A stretch of 8,789 nucleotides of DNA from Oscillospiraceae bacterium (GTDB lineage Bacteria; Bacillota; Clostridia; Oscillospirales; Ruminococcaceae), in NCBI GenBank assembly GCA_016302225.1, contig JAEDOB010000079.1:1-8789 (forward strand), given 5' to 3'. The translations under genes were made by a program, and so were the position numbers. The notes below the pieces were generated by a model. It did not search any database and was not told the origin of the DNA. It saw only the letters and a list, made by a program, of their open reading frames with translations. Positions 1 through 6,583 of the stretch are shown here, one piece after another (positions within the stretch are counted from its first letter, which is position 1; every line of letters starts with the position of its first letter).

Positions 1-1261
1 CCCTGTCCTCGCCGTATTTTCGGATAACATAATCAATGACCTCCTGCCGGCGTTCATAGCAGAAGTCTATGTCGAAATCGGGCATAGAAACTCGCTCGGG
101 ATTAAGAAAACGCTCAAACAGCAGATTATATTTCAGCGGGTCAATTCCCGTGATACCGATACAATACGCCGCCAGACTTCCCGCACCAGAACCTCGTCCG
201 GGACCTACGGGAATTTTCTTCTCCTTTGCAAACCGAATAAAATCCCACACTATAAGATAGTAGTCGGTAAAACCCATTTTCTTTATAACATCAAGCTCGT
301 AATTAAGCCGTTCGATTGCCTTTTCGGACGGCTGACCGTACCGCTTTTTCAAGCCCTTGAAGCAAAGTGCCGTAAAATATTCATCATTATTATCAACGCC
401 GTCAATAACGAATTTAGGCAGCTTTATCTTGCCAAATTCAAACTCCACATTGCACCGCTCGGCAATTTTTGCGGTATTGTCCACCGCCTCGGGACAGTAT
501 GCAAACAGCCTGCGCATCTCCTCCTCGGATTTCATATAAAATTCTTCCGTAGGAAATGCCAGCGGCGACGGCTCGTCAAGCAAAGTATTCGTCTGAATGG
601 CAATGAGTATCTTCTGCACGGACGCATCGCTTTTCTTGATGTAGTGAACGTCATTTGTGGCAGCACAGGGAATTCCAAGCTTTTCAGACAGCTTTAACAG
701 TGTCCCGATAACTCGCTTTTCCTCGGGGATACCGTGATCCTGTACCTCAAAATAGTAGTTTTCCGCCCCAAAGGTTTCCTTATAGAATAAAGCCGCCTCT
801 TCGGCAGCTTCAAGGTCATTATTCAGAATATTTCTTTGAACCTCTCCCGCAATACAGCCCGACAGCGCAATAAGCCCGCCGCTGTATCGTTTGAGCAGCT
901 CCCTGTCCACCCTAGGCTTACTGTAAAATCCCTCGGTATAGCCGTAGGACACAAGCTTTATGAGATTTTCATAGCCGCTGTTGTCCCTGCAAAGCAGTAT
1001 CAGATGATACGGCTTGCTGTCCTTTATCCTGTCAAACCTGCTTGCGGGGGCAACATAGACCTCGCAGCCGATAATGGGCTTTATCTCCTGCTTTTTACAC
1101 TCGTTATAGAACTCAATCGCCCCGAACATAACGCCGTGGTCGGTTATAGCAACAGCCGTCTGCCCGACAGATTTTGCATATTCGGCGATTTCCTTGATAC
1201 GGCAGGCACCGTCCAAAAGGCTGTATTCGGAATGCAGATGAAGATGAACAAATCCGCTCAA
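1..1261 (-). CDS. dnaE: DNA polymerase III subunit alpha DnaE, N-terminal part (cut by window edge)
   Basis: Replicative DNA polymerase of the C family; the first 420 residues are present and the rest lies beyond base 1. Residues 6-18 read HLHLHSEYSLLDG, the start of the PHP domain, followed by the TDHG motif (His42), Glu67 and His86 at positions where the family carries metal ligands. The polymerase domain begins later: GPGRGSGAGS at 353-362 and PDFDIDF at 394-400, whose Asp397 and Asp399 match two of the catalytic aspartates. The start is TTG at 1259-1261: the frame has a TGA at 1268-1270 and no ATG or GTG between, and a GAGGTGA ribosome site lies 6 nt upstream. It follows whiA by 21 bp with no terminator, so it is probably co-transcribed. 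Firmicutes usually also carry PolC, which is not in view. Identity is certain; only the C-terminal part is unknown. Confidence 0.97.
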   Translation of the reverse strand, partial: MSGFVHLHLHSEYSLLDGACRIKEIAEYAKSVGQTAVAITDHGVMFGAIEFYNECKKQEIKPIIGCEVYVAPASRFDRIKDSKPYHLILLCRDNSGYENLIKLVSYGYTEGFYSKPRVDRELLKRYSGGLIALSGCIAGEVQRNILNNDLEAAEEAALFYKETFGAENYYFEVQDHGIPEEKRVIGTLLKLSEKLGIPCAATNDVHYIKKSDASVQKILIAIQTNTLLDEPSPLAFPTEEFYMKSEEEMRRLFAYCPEAVDNTAKIAERCNVEFEFGKIKLPKFVIDGVDNNDEYFTALCFKGLKKRYGQPSEKAIERLNYELDVIKKMGFTDYYLIVWDFIRFAKEKKIPVGPGRGSGAGSLAAYCIGITGIDPLKYNLLFERFLNPERVSMPDFDIDFCYERRQEVIDYVIRKYGEDR

Positions 1262-1267
1262 TTCTTG

Positions 1268-1274
1268 TCACCTC
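1268..1274 (-). promoter_or_regulatory. Ribosome binding site that fixes the TTG start of dnaE
   Basis: GAGGTGA on the minus strand, 6 nt before the TTG codon. The last three bases, TGA, are an in-frame stop for the dnaE reading frame, so no upstream start is possible. Confidence 0.8.
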
Positions 1275-1282
1275 GCTCTATT

Positions 1283-2230
1283 TTACGTTTCTTCGGGATA
1301 TTCTTCTCTAAGCCTGTCCGCAATATCGGAAATTCTCTTAAGCCGATGATTTATCCCCGAACGTCCTATGGGCTTTGACAGCATCTCCCCCAACTCTTTC
1401 AGAGAAAACTCGGGGTTGTCCATACGCACAATAGCCATCTCGTAAAGCTCGGGCGGCAGAGAGTCAAGTCCCTCGGTTTTTTCGATAAACAGAATGTCCT
1501 CAATCTGCTTTTCCGCCGCTCTGATTATTCGGTCAATATTTGCGGAATCGCAGTTGGCAATGCGGTTTGCCTTGTTCCGCACGTCCTTTAATATCTTAAC
1601 ATTCATCAGTTCAAGAGATGAGTTTGTCGCCCCCATAATAGTCAGCAAGTCCTCGATAGACTCACTTCCCTTTATGTAAAGCACATACGCACCCTTTCTG
1701 ACGGTGGAATTTACCGTCAGCCCCATTGAAAGAAGCATATCCAACAGGTCTTCGCAAAGCTCCTTATATGGTATGACAAATTCCAGATGATATTCCTTGT
1801 TGGGGTCAATAATACTTCCGCAGGACAAAAACGCCCCCGACAGGAACGCAAACACATTGTTATTGTTGATTATCTCGCCCTGAATACGGTGGATAAGCGT
1901 TCGGCTGGATATGCGGAACCGAAAAATTATCTCCTCAATATTTTCCGTTTCATCAACCGAAAGCGTGTAAAGGACAGTACCGTTTTTCTTCGTATTTTCC
2001 GATACCGAAACAGTTTTTTTCCGCCCAAGCAAATCATCTGTAAGGGAGATAAAGGTGTCCGCAACAAGCTTGTTTTCCGTCTGAAAAACAAGACCTTCGG
2101 CGGAAAAATGCTTGCAGAAAAGTATCATTCCGTAAAGGCAGGCGTACTTCTTGTCGCTGTCGGTCAGGTGCTGAGTCAGCTCCCTTTTGACCTCCGAGGA
2201 AAAGGAGGTGCTTTTAACCTCTGTACTCAT
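1283..2230 (-). CDS. whiA: DNA-binding protein WhiA
   Basis: WhiA is a DNA-binding protein conserved in Gram-positive bacteria. It controls sporulation-stage division in Streptomyces, and in Bacillus subtilis it affects cell division and chromosome segregation. The 315 residues match the usual length. The N-terminal half has the degenerate LAGLIDADG homing-endonuclease-like fold: it opens with SFSSEVKREL (9-18) and carries FLSGAFLSCGSI at 129-140 followed by the YHLEF block. The link region MNVKILKDVRNKANRIANC (209-227) is typical. The C-terminal helix-turn-helix covers about 265-307, including FSLKELGEML and SGINHRLKRI. The ATG at 2228-2230 is preceded by AAGGA with a 9-nt gap. It lies 15 bp after rapZ and 21 bp before dnaE. 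In Bacillus a yvcK/glmR gene sits between rapZ and whiA; here it does not. Confidence 0.97.
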   Translation of the reverse strand: MSTEVKSTSFSSEVKRELTQHLTDSDKKYACLYGMILFCKHFSAEGLVFQTENKLVADTFISLTDDLLGRKKTVSVSENTKKNGTVLYTLSVDETENIEEIIFRFRISSRTLIHRIQGEIINNNNVFAFLSGAFLSCGSIIDPNKEYHLEFVIPYKELCEDLLDMLLSMGLTVNSTVRKGAYVLYIKGSESIEDLLTIMGATNSSLELMNVKILKDVRNKANRIANCDSANIDRIIRAAEKQIEDILFIEKTEGLDSLPPELYEMAIVRMDNPEFSLKELGEMLSKPIGRSGINHRLKRISDIADRLREEYPEET

Positions 2231-2245
2231 TATGAATGATCCTTC

Positions 2246-3115
2246 CTATCTGTCCTTAGTAATATCCTTGTGGCAGATACGTGCCTTAATCCCCTTTTCG
2301 GTCAGATGACGGAACATTGCCTCTGCAAATGTTACCGAACGGTGCTTTCCGCCCGTGCAGCCGAAAGCAATAACTAGCTGACATTTTCCCTCGTGAATGT
2401 AAAGCGGGATAAGAAAATCAATCAAATCGGTAAGCTTTTCCAAAAGCTTCTGTGACTGTTCAAAGGAAAGCACATAATCGCTGACACAGCTTTCCAACCC
2501 CGTATGCTCTTTAAGCTCGGGAATATAGTAGGGATTGGGCAGACATCTTACATCAAACACCAGATCCGCATCACGGCAATAACCATACTTGAAGCCGAAG
2601 GACATCACCTTCACAAGCATTGAATCGGACGCATTGTCAAGGAATGTAGTCTTAATATTCTCTTTCAGCTGACCGATAGTCATATCGGTGGTGTCTATGT
2701 AATAATTTGCAGCTTCTCTGACGGTAGTCAGCACTTCACGTTCAAAGGCTATTGCCCTGGAAATACTGCCATGCGCCTTTTCGTCCAGCGGGTGCTTTCT
2801 TCTGGTTTCCTTGTAACGCTTGCAGAGAACCTCGTCGGACGCATCAAGGAACAGAATGCTTGCTTCGATCCCCTGCTGTTTCAGGCTTTCAAGGCTTTTG
2901 CCCAGTTCGAGAAACATTTCTCCGCCGCGAATGTCCGTAACAATGGCAATTTTGTCAAGCTGTCCCCCCGACTGCATACAAATATCCACAAACTTTGAAA
3001 TAAGTATGGGCGGCATATTGTCTACGCAGTAAAAGCCGATGTCCTCCAGAGCGTCCACCGCTCCCGATTTTCCCGAGCCCGACATTCCCGTAACTATCAG
3101 AAACTGCATATTCAT
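2246..3115 (-). CDS. rapZ: RNase adapter / nucleotide-binding protein RapZ (YvcJ)
   Basis: A 289-residue P-loop protein of the RapZ/YvcJ family. In enteric bacteria RapZ directs small RNAs that set GlmS levels to RNase E and binds glucosamine-6-phosphate. In Bacillus, YvcJ binds and hydrolyses nucleotides and affects competence; the precise role in Clostridia is not settled. Walker A GMSGSGKS lies at 10-17, followed by GFYCVDNMPP, then the FLDASDEVLCKRYKETRRKHPL block (written here as family landmarks). The C-terminal domain carries MSFGFKYG and GCTGGKHRSV at 252-261, the hallmark of the family's ligand-binding domain. The start at 3115 has AAGG only 4 nt upstream; the second ATG, residue 3, has 10 nt, so the protein may begin two residues later. 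It sits 21 bp after murB and 15 bp before whiA, within the hprK operon. Confidence 0.96.
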   Translation of the reverse strand: MNMQFLIVTGMSGSGKSGAVDALEDIGFYCVDNMPPILISKFVDICMQSGGQLDKIAIVTDIRGGEMFLELGKSLESLKQQGIEASILFLDASDEVLCKRYKETRRKHPLDEKAHGSISRAIAFEREVLTTVREAANYYIDTTDMTIGQLKENIKTTFLDNASDSMLVKVMSFGFKYGYCRDADLVFDVRCLPNPYYIPELKEHTGLESCVSDYVLSFEQSQKLLEKLTDLIDFLIPLYIHEGKCQLVIAFGCTGGKHRSVTFAEAMFRHLTEKGIKARICHKDITKDR

Positions 3116-3136
3116 CTATCCTTTCCAAATTTGCTT

Positions 3137-4051
3137 TTATCTGATGATAACAGGCTCACATTCCAGCTTATAGCCTGTTTTTTCGTAAACCTCGTCCTGT
3201 ACTGTTTTAATGAGTGTCATCAGGTCATCAAATGTGGCATTTCCCTTGTTGACGATAAATCCTGCATGCTTCTCGCTGACCTGCGCATCACCCACGGAAC
3301 GGCCTTTCAAGCCGCACTGATCTATAAGCAGCGACGCAAAGCTTCCCTCGGGACGCTTGAAGGTGCTGCCCGCACTTGGATATTCAAGGGGCTGCTTGGA
3401 TTTTCGGCGTTCCATCAGATCGTCCATTTTTGCTTTTATCTCGGCGGCATCACCCTTTGTCAGTTCAAATTCCGCAGACAGAATAATGCTGTCGCCGCCG
3501 CTGAAACGGCTCTTTCGGTAGGACATTTCCAGCTCGTCACGGGAATATTCCGCAATGCTCCCATCGGGCAAAACCGCCCTGACCTTGACAATTACATCGG
3601 AAGTTTCCCCGCCGTAAGCACCCGCATTCATGTAGACCGCACCGCCCACCGAACCGGGAATACCGTAAGCAAATTCCAGCCCCGACAGTCCCTCACGCAT
3701 AGCCGCAGCGGACAATCCCGTAAAGGACGCACCCGCTCCCGCAGTAATACGGCAGCCGTCAAAGCGTATCTGCGAAAGCCCCTCACCAAATACAAACACT
3801 ATACCGTCGATCTTCCCGTCGGAAACAATAAGATTAGAGCCTTTTCCGAAAATATAGTAAGGTATTTCCAATTCACGGCAAAGCTTCGGCAGTTCACAGC
3901 AAGCCTTTTCATCGGACAGCACAATAACACCGTCACAGCTGCCGCCGATTTTAAAGGAAGTATAATTTTTCAGGGACGGCCTTCTGCGCACCTCGCACCC
4001 AAGCCGTTTTGCCGCTTCAAATACTCTGTCAAGTCTTTCGGTCAATATCAT
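3137..4051 (-). CDS. murB: UDP-N-acetylenolpyruvoylglucosamine reductase MurB
   Basis: Cytoplasmic FAD enzyme that reduces UDP-GlcNAc-enolpyruvate with NADPH to UDP-MurNAc, the second committed step of peptidoglycan synthesis. FAD-domain landmarks are TSFKIGG (31-37), GKGSNLIVSDG (69-79) and GIPGSVGGAVYMNAGAYG (130-147). YRKSRF follows from Tyr178. Ser229 in AGSTFKRP is the expected proton donor, and Glu299 in ECEP is the expected C-terminal catalytic glutamate. At 304 residues it resembles the shorter type II MurB of Bacillus and Staphylococcus. I chose ATG 4049-4051 because AGCAGG lies 6 nt upstream. A frame-open TTG at 4109-4111 would add 20 residues that do not look like MurB and has no ribosome site. 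The 83-bp gap from the PHP gene is the largest in the operon. RapZ follows 21 bp later. Confidence 0.96.
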   Translation of the reverse strand: MILTERLDRVFEAAKRLGCEVRRRPSLKNYTSFKIGGSCDGVIVLSDEKACCELPKLCRELEIPYYIFGKGSNLIVSDGKIDGIVFVFGEGLSQIRFDGCRITAGAGASFTGLSAAAMREGLSGLEFAYGIPGSVGGAVYMNAGAYGGETSDVIVKVRAVLPDGSIAEYSRDELEMSYRKSRFSGGDSIILSAEFELTKGDAAEIKAKMDDLMERRKSKQPLEYPSAGSTFKRPEGSFASLLIDQCGLKGRSVGDAQVSEKHAGFIVNKGNATFDDLMTLIKTVQDEVYEKTGYKLECEPVIIR

Positions 4052-4057
4052 ATGATA

Positions 4058-4063
4058 CCTGCT
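4058..4063 (-). promoter_or_regulatory. Ribosome binding site deciding the murB start
   Basis: AGCAGG on the minus strand, 6 nt before ATG 4049-4051. It favours a 304-residue MurB over an extended form starting at TTG 4109-4111. Confidence 0.6.
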
Positions 4064-4095
4064 TTCATTACGATTTGCCGAAATTATGTCGGCTA

Positions 4096-4124
4096 AATAA
4101 ATATATTCCAAATAAGTCGGTCAA
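4096..4124 (-). promoter_or_regulatory. Possible weak internal promoter before murB
   Basis: TTGACC (4119-4124), a 17-bp spacer and TTTATT (4096-4101) on the minus strand. The -35 is 5/6 but the -10 only 4/6 against the sigma-A consensus, in AT-rich DNA. It lies in the largest gap of the operon, which is the only context support. Confidence 0.25.
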
Positions 4125-4134
4125 TATACAGCGT

Positions 4135-4857
4135 TCAGACAAGTTCACGTCCTCTTTTTTCGTTGATAAACCGCCTTAGCCTGTCCCAGTCGGCGTTTAA
4201 GATAAGTCTTTCGGGGAATGATATTTCTTCAAGCAACTGCTTTGAAAGGGGTACCTCGCCTGTCAGTTCGCAGTAATGCCCGTCGCTGTTTACAACAATA
4301 GGACACTCCATCTTCTTGCAAATTTCTGCGATTTTTCGGAAATTATCCGCAGTACCCTTCCATTTTATGCTGCTTTCGTTTATCTCCACCAGCTTGCCGC
4401 ATTCCTTGAATTTTGCGATACACTGCTCATAATCAAAAGGGTAAGACAGCGTCCCGGGGTGACCGATAACATCAACCAGCGGATTTTCGGCAACTTTGAG
4501 ATAGGTGTTTGTTATCTGTTCAACCGTCCCCGCTTTGAGCATATCCCGATGAATGGACGCAATTATCCAGTCAAGAGCTGCACACTCATTTTCGGGAAAA
4601 TCAATGTTTCCCTCATAGTCGATAATGCTTGATTCTGCGCCGTAAATAATGCTGACTCCCTTTATCTTTCTGGGAATAGCCTTTTTCAGATTATGAAAAT
4701 GCCATATGTGAGGAGCGTCGGTGTTCCCGGGTGTATGGTCGGTTATGGCAACTGCTTTAAGCCCCCTTTCGGCAGCACAGGTGGCTATCTCCATTATGGT
4801 CGAATATCCGTGAGTTGACGCCACCGTATGGCAATGGGTATCTGCTTCGATAAACAT
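4135..4857 (-). CDS. PHP-domain phosphatase, YcdX family
   Basis: A 240-residue stand-alone PHP-domain metal hydrolase. It matches the YcdX type, whose E. coli member (about 245 residues) holds three zinc ions and acts as a phosphatase; the natural substrate is not firmly known. All nine expected metal ligands can be seen: His8 and His10 (DTHCH), His16, His41 (TDHTP), Glu75 (GAES), His103 (ASIH), His133 (GHPG), and Asp192 and His194 (NSDGH). It should therefore be active. The ATG at 4855-4857 has GGAGG 6 nt upstream. It lies 20 bp after the zinc-ribbon gene and 83 bp before murB. A related PHP domain is also fused into DnaE at the end of the operon, but the two are different subfamilies. Histidinol-phosphatase is the main alternative label; the ligand spacing and length favour YcdX. 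Confidence 0.9.
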   Translation of the reverse strand: MFIEADTHCHTVASTHGYSTIMEIATCAAERGLKAVAITDHTPGNTDAPHIWHFHNLKKAIPRKIKGVSIIYGAESSIIDYEGNIDFPENECAALDWIIASIHRDMLKAGTVEQITNTYLKVAENPLVDVIGHPGTLSYPFDYEQCIAKFKECGKLVEINESSIKWKGTADNFRKIAEICKKMECPIVVNSDGHYCELTGEVPLSKQLLEEISFPERLILNADWDRLRRFINEKRGRELV

Positions 4858-4877
4858 TTTTGACCTCCGTAAAAAAC

Positions 4878-5120
4878 TTATTTATCCTCGGGAATATAAA
4901 CCCTCACAGGTTCACCGTAACCCTGTTCATAAACGTAAACTCTGCTGCATCGGGGACATTTCCAAACATCGTATTTGGGTGAAGGAATATCCAATGGGTC
5001 TGTAATGCCGCTGTCGAGTATATTATCCCATTCCCTGTCCGTATAAACATACAGCTGAACATCGTTGGGACACTGTGTTGTACTCATAACATTTCCGCAG
5101 CGGCAGGTTACTCTTGCCAT
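4878..5120 (-). CDS. Uncharacterised small zinc-ribbon-like protein
   Basis: I do not recognise this 80-residue protein by name. Its N-terminus reads MARVTCRCGNVMSTTQCPND, giving Cys6, Cys8 and Cys17. A second knuckle, WKCPRCSRVYVYE, gives Cys55 and Cys58. CxC and CxxC pairs of this kind usually hold one zinc ion. The middle (24-50) is acidic and aromatic, with no membrane segment or signal peptide, so it is probably cytosolic. ATG 5118-5120 is one base after the hprK stop codon, with no strong ribosome site, so translational coupling to hprK is likely. A longer frame starting at 5183 runs inside hprK and is out of its frame; I reject that extension. The tight placement between hprK and the PHP gene, clean start and clear cysteine motifs argue that it is real. 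Its function is unknown; a nucleic-acid or protein contact role would be a guess. Confidence 0.85.
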   Translation of the reverse strand: MARVTCRCGNVMSTTQCPNDVQLYVYTDREWDNILDSGITDPLDIPSPKYDVWKCPRCSRVYVYEQGYGEPVRVYIPEDK

Positions 5121-5121
5121 A

Positions 5122-6081
5122 TTAGTAAATATCCCACTTCTTGACAGAATCCTTGCGTTCCATATCAAGGCCGAGATTGTCAAGCAGCTCCTGAGCAGCG
5201 TTATATCCCATCTTCTTCTGACGGTTGTTCATAGCCGCAACTTCGAGAATTACCGCAAGATTACGTCCCGGCTTAACGGGGATGACATTGCAGGGAACAT
5301 TTACGCCGAGAATTGACGTATATTCGTTATCCACACCCATACGGTCGTAAACCTTCTCACTGTCCCAAGGCTCCAGCTCAACTATCATATCTATCTTCTC
5401 GGTGATCTTAACAGCACCCATACCGAACAGACGGCGTGCGTTGATGATACCGATACCGCGCAGTTCAAGGAAATGCCTGATATTTTCGGGAGATGAACCC
5501 ACAAGACTTATGTTGGACACACGTCTTATCTCAACCGCATCGTCCGCAACAAGACGGTGACCTCTCTTGATAAGCTCAACCGCAGTTTCACTCTTGCCGA
5601 CGCCGCTCTCGCCCACAATAAGCATACCCTCACCGTAAACCTCAATAAGAACGCCGTGACGGGTAATTCTCGGCGCAAGATTAAGGTTAAGGAACGCTAT
5701 CAGCGCAGCCATAAAGCTTGAAGTGCTGTCCTTGGAACGGAGCAGAGAAACCTCGTGCTTTTTGGCAAGCTCCAGCATTTCGGGGAAATAGGGCAGTTCA
5801 CGGGAAATGATAAGCGCAGGCAGCTTCTGTGCAAAAAGCATCTCAATGCGCTCATATCTGGTAGGCTCATCAAGAGAAGCAAGATATGCAAACTCCATCT
5901 TTCCCACTATCTGAATACGCTCGGGATTAAAATATTCGTAAAATCCCATAAGCTGCAGTCCGGGACGGTTCAGGTCGGGCTCGCCAATAAGTATATTTTC
6001 GGGATCATCGGGCAGATGAATACTCTCCAGATGGAATTCATCAATGATTTTTTTCAGGGAAACGGTAAATTTTTCAGCCAT
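5122..6081 (-). CDS. hprK: HPr kinase/phosphorylase HprK
   Basis: Bifunctional enzyme that phosphorylates Ser46 of HPr (and Crh where present) when glycolytic intermediates are high and removes the phosphate when phosphate is high. It thus drives catabolite repression and sugar-uptake control in Firmicutes. The 319 residues are the normal length. The N-terminal domain spans about 1-130. The kinase core carries His142, Walker A GESGVGKS (157-164) with Lys163 and Ser164, Asp180-Asp181, and the family signature LELRGIGIINARRLFG (205-220). The C-terminal block PVKPGRNLAVILEVAAMNNR (268-287) then MGYNAA is also characteristic. The ATG at 6079-6081 has GGAG 9 nt upstream. A strong sigma-A promoter lies at 6137-6165, so this gene heads the run down to dnaE. 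In Bacillus hprK is followed by lgt; here a small zinc-ribbon gene follows by one base. Confidence 0.98.
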   Translation of the reverse strand: MAEKFTVSLKKIIDEFHLESIHLPDDPENILIGEPDLNRPGLQLMGFYEYFNPERIQIVGKMEFAYLASLDEPTRYERIEMLFAQKLPALIISRELPYFPEMLELAKKHEVSLLRSKDSTSSFMAALIAFLNLNLAPRITRHGVLIEVYGEGMLIVGESGVGKSETAVELIKRGHRLVADDAVEIRRVSNISLVGSSPENIRHFLELRGIGIINARRLFGMGAVKITEKIDMIVELEPWDSEKVYDRMGVDNEYTSILGVNVPCNVIPVKPGRNLAVILEVAAMNNRQKKMGYNAAQELLDNLGLDMERKDSVKKWDIY

Positions 6082-6109
6082 TCATTCCAGCTCCAATCAT
6101 TTAGTCGTT

Positions 6110-6121
6110 CGGCATTAGCCG
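6110..6121 (-). other. Small hairpin in the hprK leader
   Basis: CGGC-TAAT-GCCG on the minus strand: a 4-bp GC stem with a 4-nt loop, between the promoter and the hprK ribosome site. The leader is only about 50 nt, too short for a typical riboswitch. It may only stabilise the 5' end or be chance. Confidence 0.35.
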
Positions 6122-6136
6122 CATACATATATTTTT

Positions 6137-6165
6137 ATTATACATCATTTTCTCCCTTTTTTCAA
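6137..6165 (-). promoter_or_regulatory. Sigma-A promoter of the hprK operon
   Basis: On the minus strand, TTGAAA (6160-6165, 5/6 to consensus), a 17-bp spacer, and TATAAT (6137-6142, 6/6). Transcription should start near 6130, giving a leader of about 50 nt before hprK. It lies right after the terminator of the upstream spore-protein gene, which fits a new transcription unit. Confidence 0.8.
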
Positions 6166-6204
6166 GCCGTTTTGAAAATTTTATGCAAACACCGTCCAAA
6201 CTAC

Positions 6205-6247
6205 AAAAAAGCAGAGGCATGTGCGTCTTACCGTACATACCTCTGCT
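6205..6247 (-). terminator. Intrinsic terminator of the spore-protein gene
   Basis: On the minus strand a 13-bp stem (arms 6235-6247 and 6210-6222, AGCAGAGGTATGT against ACATGCCTCTGCT, with one G-U pair) closes a loop of about 12 nt and runs into six T (6205-6210, shared with the stem end). It separates the spore-protein transcript from the hprK promoter. Confidence 0.85.
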
Positions 6248-6252
6248 GTCAG
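6231..6252 (-). repeat. Short repeat, copy A (5' arm of the spore-gene terminator)
   Basis: The minus-strand sequence CTGACAG-CAG-AGGTATGTACGG is repeated at 6770-6788 with a 3-nt deletion and two substitutions. It includes the 5' arm of the terminator. Confidence 0.45.
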
Positions 6253-6318
6253 GGAACATTATCCCCGAATATTCCGCTTATAGCTGCAAATTATATTAAA
6301 ACAAGCGGTCTTTTCCGA

Positions 6319-6510
6319 TTAGTGAACGCTTCCGGACTTGTAAGCGTCGATCATTTTCTTGACCATCTGTCCGCCAACAGAGCCAACCTCTCTGGCAGTC
6401 AGGTCACCGTTGTAGCCCTGCTTCAGGTTTACGCCAACCTCATTAGCAGCTTCCATCTTAAATCTTTCGAGGGTCTCTCTGCCCTGCTGAGTCATGTTAG
6501 AATCTTTCAT
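6319..6510 (-). CDS. Alpha/beta-type small acid-soluble spore protein
   Basis: A 63-residue DNA-binding spore protein. In the family these coat the forespore chromosome, shift DNA toward an A-like form, protect it from UV and heat, and are degraded by the GPR protease at germination as an amino-acid source. The two conserved blocks are seen: FKMEAANEVGVNL (17-29) and GDLTAREVGSVGGQMVKKMI (35-54). The GYNGDL insert between them is typical of clostridial members and is absent from Bacillus SspA. The usual GPR site is Glu followed by a large hydrophobic residue; here it would be Glu20-Ala21, which is slightly unusual. GGAG lies 8 nt before the ATG. It is a single-gene unit with its own promoter region (6541-6600) and terminator. 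It marks the host as a spore former, since the family is confined to endospore formers. I cannot say which paralogue it is. Confidence 0.93.
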   Translation of the reverse strand: MKDSNMTQQGRETLERFKMEAANEVGVNLKQGYNGDLTAREVGSVGGQMVKKMIDAYKSGSVH

Positions 6511-6553
6511 TTTGGTTTCTCCTTTTTATTTTTAGTGCTTAAGGGGTTTGCAC

Positions 6554-6583
6554 TAATATTATATACGGGAGATAAATTTATAT
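6554..6583 (-). promoter_or_regulatory. Candidate sigma-G-like promoter of the spore-protein gene
   Basis: On the minus strand ATATA (6579-6583), an 18-bp spacer and AATATTA (6554-6560) fit the forespore sigma-G pattern (GHATR, CATNHTA) with one mismatch in each box. A TATAAT at 6558-6563 overlaps but has no good -35. The area is AT-rich, so the match could be chance; the gene family is normally sigma-G controlled. Confidence 0.35.

Noticed and set aside
836..1378. 180-codon open frame on the plus strand
   Set aside because: It overlaps dnaE and whiA on the opposite strand and has no domain or ribosome site support.
3131..4096. 321-codon open frame on the plus strand
   Set aside because: It lies wholly opposite murB, whose FAD and catalytic motifs are clear. 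The plus-strand product has no family features. It is an antisense shadow of codon bias.
4052..4111. 20-residue N-terminal extension of MurB from a TTG codon
   Set aside because: No ribosome site before the TTG. The inner ATG has one at good spacing and gives the family's usual length.
5121..5183. 21-residue N-terminal extension of the zinc-ribbon protein
   Set aside because: It would overlap the end of hprK, whose C-terminus is conserved. The ATG right after the hprK stop gives the natural start before the first cysteine motif.
6082..6136. Possible riboswitch in the hprK leader
   Set aside because: The leader is only about 50 nt with one 4-bp hairpin, too short and simple for any known riboswitch class.
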